Notes under the pieces: model-generated
Seen by the model: only the letters and a program-made list of their open reading frames with translations
Databases searched by the model: none
What the model was told of the DNA's origin: nothing
Made by a program: the position numbers and the translations under genes
NCBI GenBank assembly: GCA_028697615.1
Contig: JAQVET010000024.1
Coordinates: 1-10,079, forward strand
DNA length: 10,079 nucleotides
Direction: 5' to 3'
Origin: Minisyncoccota bacterium
GTDB taxonomy: Bacteria > Patescibacteriota > Minisyncoccia > Minisyncoccales > GCA-002788555
Shown here: piece after piece, positions 6,335-10,079 of the stretch
How positions within the stretch are numbered: the first letter of the stretch is position 1
Layout of the letters: every line of letters starts with the position of its first letter

Positions 6335-8341
6335 ATGCCTGAAATCAAAGAAATAGTATTTGACGGAAAAGAACCAAACGTTTATTGCGAAACTTTTATT
6401 TGGGAACCAAGCACTATTGACGAAGAAAAACTCGGCTATCTTTTTATTGTGGGAAGAATTAAAAATGCACCAGAAACTTCATTCTATATATTAAATCTCC
6501 TTGCCTCAAGAATAAAAAGAGAATATTTTTCAAACCCAAATAGATCGCAAGGTCTTGCTTTTTCTCAAGCACTGAAGGCCGGCACTAATATTATTTTAGA
6601 AAATAGAGATCGAATCAACTGGCCACTTTCTTTAGATATCTTGGTAGCATCAATTAGTGGAAATAAAATACTTATTTCTCAAATTGGCAAAATGAAAGCA
6701 TTTCTTTTAAGAAAAAATGAGGTTATTGATCTTAGTGAAAATCTTGAAGGAAGTTATACACCCACAAACCCCTTTTCAGCGATTTTGAAAGGAGAGATGA
6801 AAAAAAATGATGCCCTAATATTCTCAACATCAAATGTTTTTAATAAAAAATTTTTAATTGAACATGGAAATGAAATATTTCCACTATCTAAAGAAAAGGG
6901 ACAATTATTTTTAGAAAAAAAAGAGATTGATGAAAGTGGTATTGCTCTCTTTATTGAAATGGGTAAAGAAGTTGTTTCACTTGAAAAAATCGTCGAAGAA
7001 AAGGAAGCAAAAGTTAAAATTTTTTCACAGGACTCTAAAAAAGAGTTAATGAAAATTTCTGAAAAAATAAAATATAATTTTTCAAAAATACCCAAAATAT
7101 TTCAAGATTTTTGGAATAAAACTTCAAATTCTCTTAAAAAGCATACAGAAAGAAATAAAAATATTCCCCAAAAAGAAATGACCACTTCTCAAATTGTTTC
7201 TTCACAACGCTCTTTAATATCTACAAAAAATTTTTTTTACAAGAGACAAAATGTTTTAATGATACTTGGCATAATACTTTTAATATTAATTATAGGACTC
7301 TCCGTGTGGCAAAATAATCAAAAACAAAAAATAGCAGAAATTAATCAAACATTTGAAGAAATAAATAAAACTATACAAGAAGGAGAAAATTTCTTAATCT
7401 TTAGTAAAAAACAAGAGAGTATTGAAAAATTTAATGAAGCTCTTAAAAAATTAGATGAAATAAAACCATTAACAAGCGAACAAAAAACTAAAAAAGAAAA
7501 TTTTAAAAATACAGCTGAAAGTAAATTAAATGAAATATTGGGTAGAAAAATAATTGACAATCCCCAAATTATATTTGAAATGCAAGATCTTCAAGAGAAT
7601 TTTGAGCCAACAAACATAATTAAAAATAATTCTGAAATTAGTATTCTCGCCAAAAATAGCCCTTATGTCTATAAGATCGACCTTAAATATAACAAAGGTA
7701 AAATTACTAACATTTCCGAAATTCTCGATCAGGAAAATATTAAAATCATTCAAGCAACTAAAATTCAAAACCGCAATATTTATCTTATATTGGTAGATAA
7801 AAATTATAAAATTTACATTGAAGGAAAAAATTTTCCCATTCCAATTTCAATACCACAATCTGATAATGCTGATATTATTGATGTTGATAATTATAGTAAT
7901 TTTATGTATCTTTTTGATAAAAGCCAAGGTCAACTTTATAAATATCAAATTTTTGAAAATAGTATTTCATCACCTACAAAATGGTTAAAAGAAACTAAAA
8001 GTAATGTAAAAAATTTAGCCATCGATGGGGATGTTTATTTTTTACTAGAAAATGGAAAATTAGAAATATATAGTTTGGGAAACAAAAAAGGAGAAATAGA
8101 ATTGCAAATATTTCCTACCCCAAAAACAATATCCCAGATATTTACGTCAAGAAATCACAAATACCTTTATTTTTTGGTAGATAATAACAGGCTAGTACTT
8201 ACAGAAAAATCAGGCGTACAAGTCAAAGAATATATTTTAAAAGATATCGAAAAAATCAATGATTTATTTGTAGAAGAAAATGATGGTACAATTTATATCA
8301 TTGCTACAAATAAAATAATTAAAATTGATCAAAATCAATAA
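6335..8341 (+). CDS. Membrane protein: degenerate PP2C-like domain, one TM helix, helical linker, propeller-like C-terminus
   Basis: A 668-residue protein with no firm named family. Residues 5-210 follow the order of a PP2C (PPM) phosphatase: LGYLFIVGRI (33-42) where active enzymes have a VxDGxGG strand, FSQALKAGTNIILEN (76-90), LDILVASISGNKILISQIGK (100-119) then MKAFLLR where active enzymes have GDSRAYLLR, DALIFSTSNVF (159-169) in place of LLxSDGL, and ESGIALFIEM (200-209) in place of the DN strand. The metal-binding Asp residues are lost (GDS is GKM at 118-120), so a pseudo-phosphatase is inferred. Residues 306-325 form one membrane helix, after a polar, Lys-rich stretch. Residues 331-403 are Glu/Lys-rich helix or coiled coil (TPR-like IEKFNEALKKLDEI at 363-376). 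Residues about 405-668 are beta-rich with repeating YLILVDKN, MYLFDKS, YFLLENG, YFLVDNN and YIIATNK strands, a likely propeller outside the cell. It probably relays information between cytoplasm and envelope beside the PBP. Topology and function are inferred. Confidence 0.75.
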   Translation: MPEIKEIVFDGKEPNVYCETFIWEPSTIDEEKLGYLFIVGRIKNAPETSFYILNLLASRIKREYFSNPNRSQGLAFSQALKAGTNIILENRDRINWPLSLDILVASISGNKILISQIGKMKAFLLRKNEVIDLSENLEGSYTPTNPFSAILKGEMKKNDALIFSTSNVFNKKFLIEHGNEIFPLSKEKGQLFLEKKEIDESGIALFIEMGKEVVSLEKIVEEKEAKVKIFSQDSKKELMKISEKIKYNFSKIPKIFQDFWNKTSNSLKKHTERNKNIPQKEMTTSQIVSSQRSLISTKNFFYKRQNVLMILGIILLILIIGLSVWQNNQKQKIAEINQTFEEINKTIQEGENFLIFSKKQESIEKFNEALKKLDEIKPLTSEQKTKKENFKNTAESKLNEILGRKIIDNPQIIFEMQDLQENFEPTNIIKNNSEISILAKNSPYVYKIDLKYNKGKITNISEILDQENIKIIQATKIQNRNIYLILVDKNYKIYIEGKNFPIPISIPQSDNADIIDVDNYSNFMYLFDKSQGQLYKYQIFENSISSPTKWLKETKSNVKNLAIDGDVYFLLENGKLEIYSLGNKKGEIELQIFPTPKTISQIFTSRNHKYLYFLVDNNRLVLTEKSGVQVKEYILKDIEKINDLFVEENDGTIYIIATNKIIKIDQNQ

Positions 8342-8386
8342 ATAAAATTTTTAAAATATCACCTTCTCTTTATTAAAATCAAATTA

Positions 8387-9121
8387 TTATATCTTCTCTA
8401 AAATTAAAAAATGAGATATTCCAAAATAATTAAGGGGCGTTTTTTCTAAAGGATAAATAATCTTTTGAAAAATTTTTCCCTTTTTTGAAAAACCAGGAAA
8501 TATATGGGAATGCAAAATAATTTTAACTGGCAAATCCGTAAATAAATTTTCAATATCTCTATTTGAATAATTTCTTACATGTGGAGTTAAACTTTTATAA
8601 ATTTTTTTGGGCAGATAATTAACCAAAGGAATATTTCCAAAAAAATATTTATCTCCTATATAAATTCCATGTGTTTCAAATGGAAAAAGACGATTAGGGG
8701 CAAAAATAATAAATTTACCTTGATTTTTTAAAACTCTAATACATTCCTCAACCGTCTTTTTATCATCATCAACATGTTCGATTACCTCATGACACCACAA
8801 GATATCAAAAAAATTATCTTTAAATGGCATATTTTCAGCAGGTGACTGTATTACATTAAAACCGCTCTTTTTTGCAATTTCAACTTTTTCCTCATCTACT
8901 TCAATACCAAAAATATTTTCTTTTTTTGTATATTTTTCAAACTCTTTTAAAAATACTCCTACCCCACAACCGATATCCAAAATCTTTTTATTTCTGAAAT
9001 CAACATATTTTTGAACAATCTCTATTCTTCTTTTAAGCCCTTCGGTTAAAGCAAGAGAAGGGCTTCCCTGTTTAATTTTTGAAAAATTTTGGGTACCCTT
9101 TTGCCAATTTTGTGTATCCAT
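8387..9121 (-). CDS. Class I SAM-dependent methyltransferase (Methyltransf_11-like)
   Basis: A 244-residue soluble methyltransferase with a Rossmann-type fold. Motif I is KILDIGCGVGVFL (46-58), which binds SAM. The acidic end of strand 2 is GIEVDEEKV (72-80). AENMPFKDNFFDILWCHEVIEHV (95-117) contains the motif II/IV region typical of UbiE/COQ5-like and sugar or lipid methyltransferases. VLKNQGKFIIFAPN (130-143) is the following helix-strand. The C-terminal third (about 144-244, with NRLFPFETHGIYIGDKYFF) resembles methyltransferases in cell-surface glycan clusters, but the substrate cannot be read from the sequence. It converges on the 668-residue gene with 45 bases between stop codons; no hairpin terminator is seen there. 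Tandem TAA codons (8389-8384) end the gene. There is no Shine-Dalgarno motif before ATG 9121. Confidence 0.9.
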   Translation of the reverse strand: MDTQNWQKGTQNFSKIKQGSPSLALTEGLKRRIEIVQKYVDFRNKKILDIGCGVGVFLKEFEKYTKKENIFGIEVDEEKVEIAKKSGFNVIQSPAENMPFKDNFFDILWCHEVIEHVDDDKKTVEECIRVLKNQGKFIIFAPNRLFPFETHGIYIGDKYFFGNIPLVNYLPKKIYKSLTPHVRNYSNRDIENLFTDLPVKIILHSHIFPGFSKKGKIFQKIIYPLEKTPLNYFGISHFLILEKI

Positions 9122-9148
9122 ATTAAATTAATATATTTTTATAAATTT

Positions 9149-9157
9149 ATTTTAACA
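9149..9157 (-). promoter_or_regulatory. Possible extended -10 of the methyltransferase gene
   Basis: The minus strand reads TGTTAAAAT at 9157-9149, an extended -10 with one mismatch. The start would be near 9142, about 20 bases before ATG 9121. No convincing -35 is present. It lies just past the terminator of the upstream FGE-like gene, where a new promoter is expected. Confidence 0.35.
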
Positions 9158-9165
9158 TATTATAT

Positions 9166-9203
9166 AAAAAATAAAAACCAGAGGAGAAACTCTGGTTTTT
9201 ATT
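9166..9203 (-). terminator. Intrinsic terminator of the FGE-like gene
   Basis: Perfect 14-base arms AATAAAAACCAGAG (9170-9183) and CTCTGGTTTTTATT (9190-9203) enclose a 6-base loop. Read on the minus strand, the CCAGAG/CTCTGG core is followed by TTTTTATTTTTT, a classic U-tract. The hairpin starts 24 bases after the TAG of the FGE-like gene. The flanking A/T tracts make it work in principle in both directions, but no plus-strand gene ends here. Confidence 0.85.
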
Positions 9204-9227
9204 CTATAATAATTTTTAGTTTTATTT

Positions 9228-10079
9228 CTATTTTGCACATCTAAAACCAACACTCCAACTTTTTCCATCTTGCGCAAACGATAGATCAAGAGAAAAAATT
9301 CCACTCTTTTCTCCTTCTTGCCAACTACCTCCACGAACTGCTAATTTAAAGCCATATGGCGCGATTTTAAAAATATCATTATTATAAGTTTGATTTCCTA
9401 CAATACTAATCTTTGAAGGCAGAGCGAGTGAAGATAAATCACCTTCTCTCATATCTTGAATATAACCAGTAAGAACCAAAGAAGATGGTGAAGTTTCTGG
9501 ACAATCAACACCTCGAAGCATTGAAGGTATTGTCGAGGATATTCTTTGATTATCTTTAATTTGATTGGAATTAAGGGCACAACCTCGATAGTGTTCACAA
9601 TCAGTGAAAGCGTTTCCATCAAAAGAGTCACAAACTAAAATTTCTGAAGCGACATCAGTTGGTCCATCTTCTTTTTTATTGTTGTTTTTATCATATGTTG
9701 GTATCCAGAGATAGTATTTACCATCTCCATACTTTGTGCCATCTCCATTGCGAAATTGGTCAAAATCACCAAGTATAGTATCTTTTTTGATTGGGATTGT
9801 CTTGGGATAATCAAAATCTTCTGAATTTTTATTTATCATTATTGAGGCTCCTGAATCAGCAGAAGTATCTGGAGATGGATCAAGCTCTTGTGGGATGAGA
9901 TTTTCTACTCCATCTCTGCCCAAGGCTTTTTCCATATCATAATTTGCTGGAACTAAGGTATATTCTTTTCCTTGTATTTTGACTATTCCATCAACTACAT
10001 CTGGGAAATCTACCCATTCTGCAAGATTTCCATTAAGATCACATATTCCTTTGTAGCACCAAGATGATGGACCTGTACC
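9228..10079 (-). CDS. FGE/sulfatase-modifying-factor-like (C-type-lectin fold) protein, C-terminal part
   Basis: The frame is open from the right edge (10079) to TAG at 9230-9228, giving 283 visible residues; the N-terminus is outside the window. The Met at 9935 is internal: the 48 codons before it continue the same domain. Visible residues 5-22 (SSWCYKGICDLNGNLAEW) carry the DLNGNxxEW signature of FGE-sulfatase domains. RGGSW (249-253) and SVGFRCAK (276-283) are the usual C-terminal strands. The middle (about 60-200) is an Asp/Asn/Ser-rich insert with several Cys residues (VCDSFDG, DCEHYRGCAL, VDCPE), so disulfides are possible if it is exported. The Cys pair of true formylglycine-generating oxidases is not identifiable. 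A surface-exposed ligand-binding protein is inferred; an enzyme is less likely. The C-terminal 35 residues resemble variable regions of retroelement-diversified proteins. A strong terminator follows. Confidence 0.82.
   Translation of the reverse strand, partial: GTGPSSWCYKGICDLNGNLAEWVDFPDVVDGIVKIQGKEYTLVPANYDMEKALGRDGVENLIPQELDPSPDTSADSGASIMINKNSEDFDYPKTIPIKKDTILGDFDQFRNGDGTKYGDGKYYLWIPTYDKNNNKKEDGPTDVASEILVCDSFDGNAFTDCEHYRGCALNSNQIKDNQRISSTIPSMLRGVDCPETSPSSLVLTGYIQDMREGDLSSLALPSKISIVGNQTYNNDIFKIAPYGFKLAVRGGSWQEGEKSGIFSLDLSFAQDGKSWSVGFRCAK

Noticed and set aside
8324..8339. Small hairpin ATTGAT-CAAA-ATCAAT at the end of the 668-residue gene as a terminator
   Set aside because: The stem is six A/T-rich pairs, overlaps the stop codon and is not followed directly by a T-run. 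No convincing terminator is visible in the 45-base convergent gap.
9228..9935. Treating ATG 9935 as the start of a complete 235-residue gene
   Set aside because: The frame stays open for 48 more codons to the window edge, and those codons carry the DLNGNLAEW signature of the same domain. The Met is internal and the gene is cut by the window.
1..10079. Alternative genetic code with TGA read as Gly (SR1/Gracilibacteria)
   Set aside because: All visible stops are TAA or TAG, which is suggestive, but the full-length genes contain no in-frame TGA, so nothing supports recoding.
1..10079. tRNA, rRNA or riboswitch genes in the intergenic gaps
   Set aside because: The gaps are short and A+T-rich, with no cloverleaf, conserved rRNA segment or recognisable riboswitch core.

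Overview
The window is A+T-rich by eye and looks like a chromosomal segment of a candidate-phyla-radiation (Patescibacteria, Parcubacteria/Microgenomates-like) bacterium. This assignment is an inference. It rests on base composition, very A-rich coding, no Shine-Dalgarno motif in front of any visible start, secreted NHL-repeat and FGE/sulfatase-like proteins, and a YvcK - Xer recombinase - class A PBP gene order. Visible stop codons are TAA or TAG, and the long genes have no in-frame TGA, so a TGA=Gly code (SR1/Gracilibacteria) is not suggested.

Layout. 1-613 (minus) is the N-terminal part of a secreted or anchored NHL beta-propeller protein that runs off the left edge. 656-1578 is a small mobile unit: a Y1/HUH REP-associated-type transposase gene (minus) between two identical 51-bp direct repeats, each ending in a perfect palindrome. 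A third copy of the palindrome lies in frame inside the transposase gene. 1709-8341 (plus) holds four genes: yvcK, a XerC/D-like tyrosine recombinase, a bifunctional class A penicillin-binding protein with a C-terminal Ig-like domain and Pro/Thr tail, and a 668-residue membrane protein that joins a degenerate PP2C-like domain, one membrane helix, a helical linker and a propeller-like C-terminus. 8387-9121 (minus) is a class I SAM methyltransferase. A strong intrinsic terminator (9166-9203) separates it from 9228-10079 (minus), the C-terminal 283 residues of an FGE/sulfatase-modifying-factor-like (C-type-lectin fold) protein that runs off the right edge.

How the genes may work together. The yvcK-to-pseudo-PP2C block looks like an envelope-growth cluster. 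YvcK is linked in Bacillus to PBP1 localisation and to the PrkC/PrpC kinase-phosphatase pair. Here it sits upstream of a PBP1-type enzyme and a PP2C-like membrane protein that seems to have lost its metal ligands. Several genes have a -10 hexamer only 6-12 nt from the ATG, which suggests leaderless or nearly leaderless transcripts. The points most worth follow-up are the palindrome-bounded transposase with a palindrome inside its own gene, the pseudo-phosphatase fusion, and the FGE-like C-terminus that resembles variable regions of diversity-generating retroelement targets.
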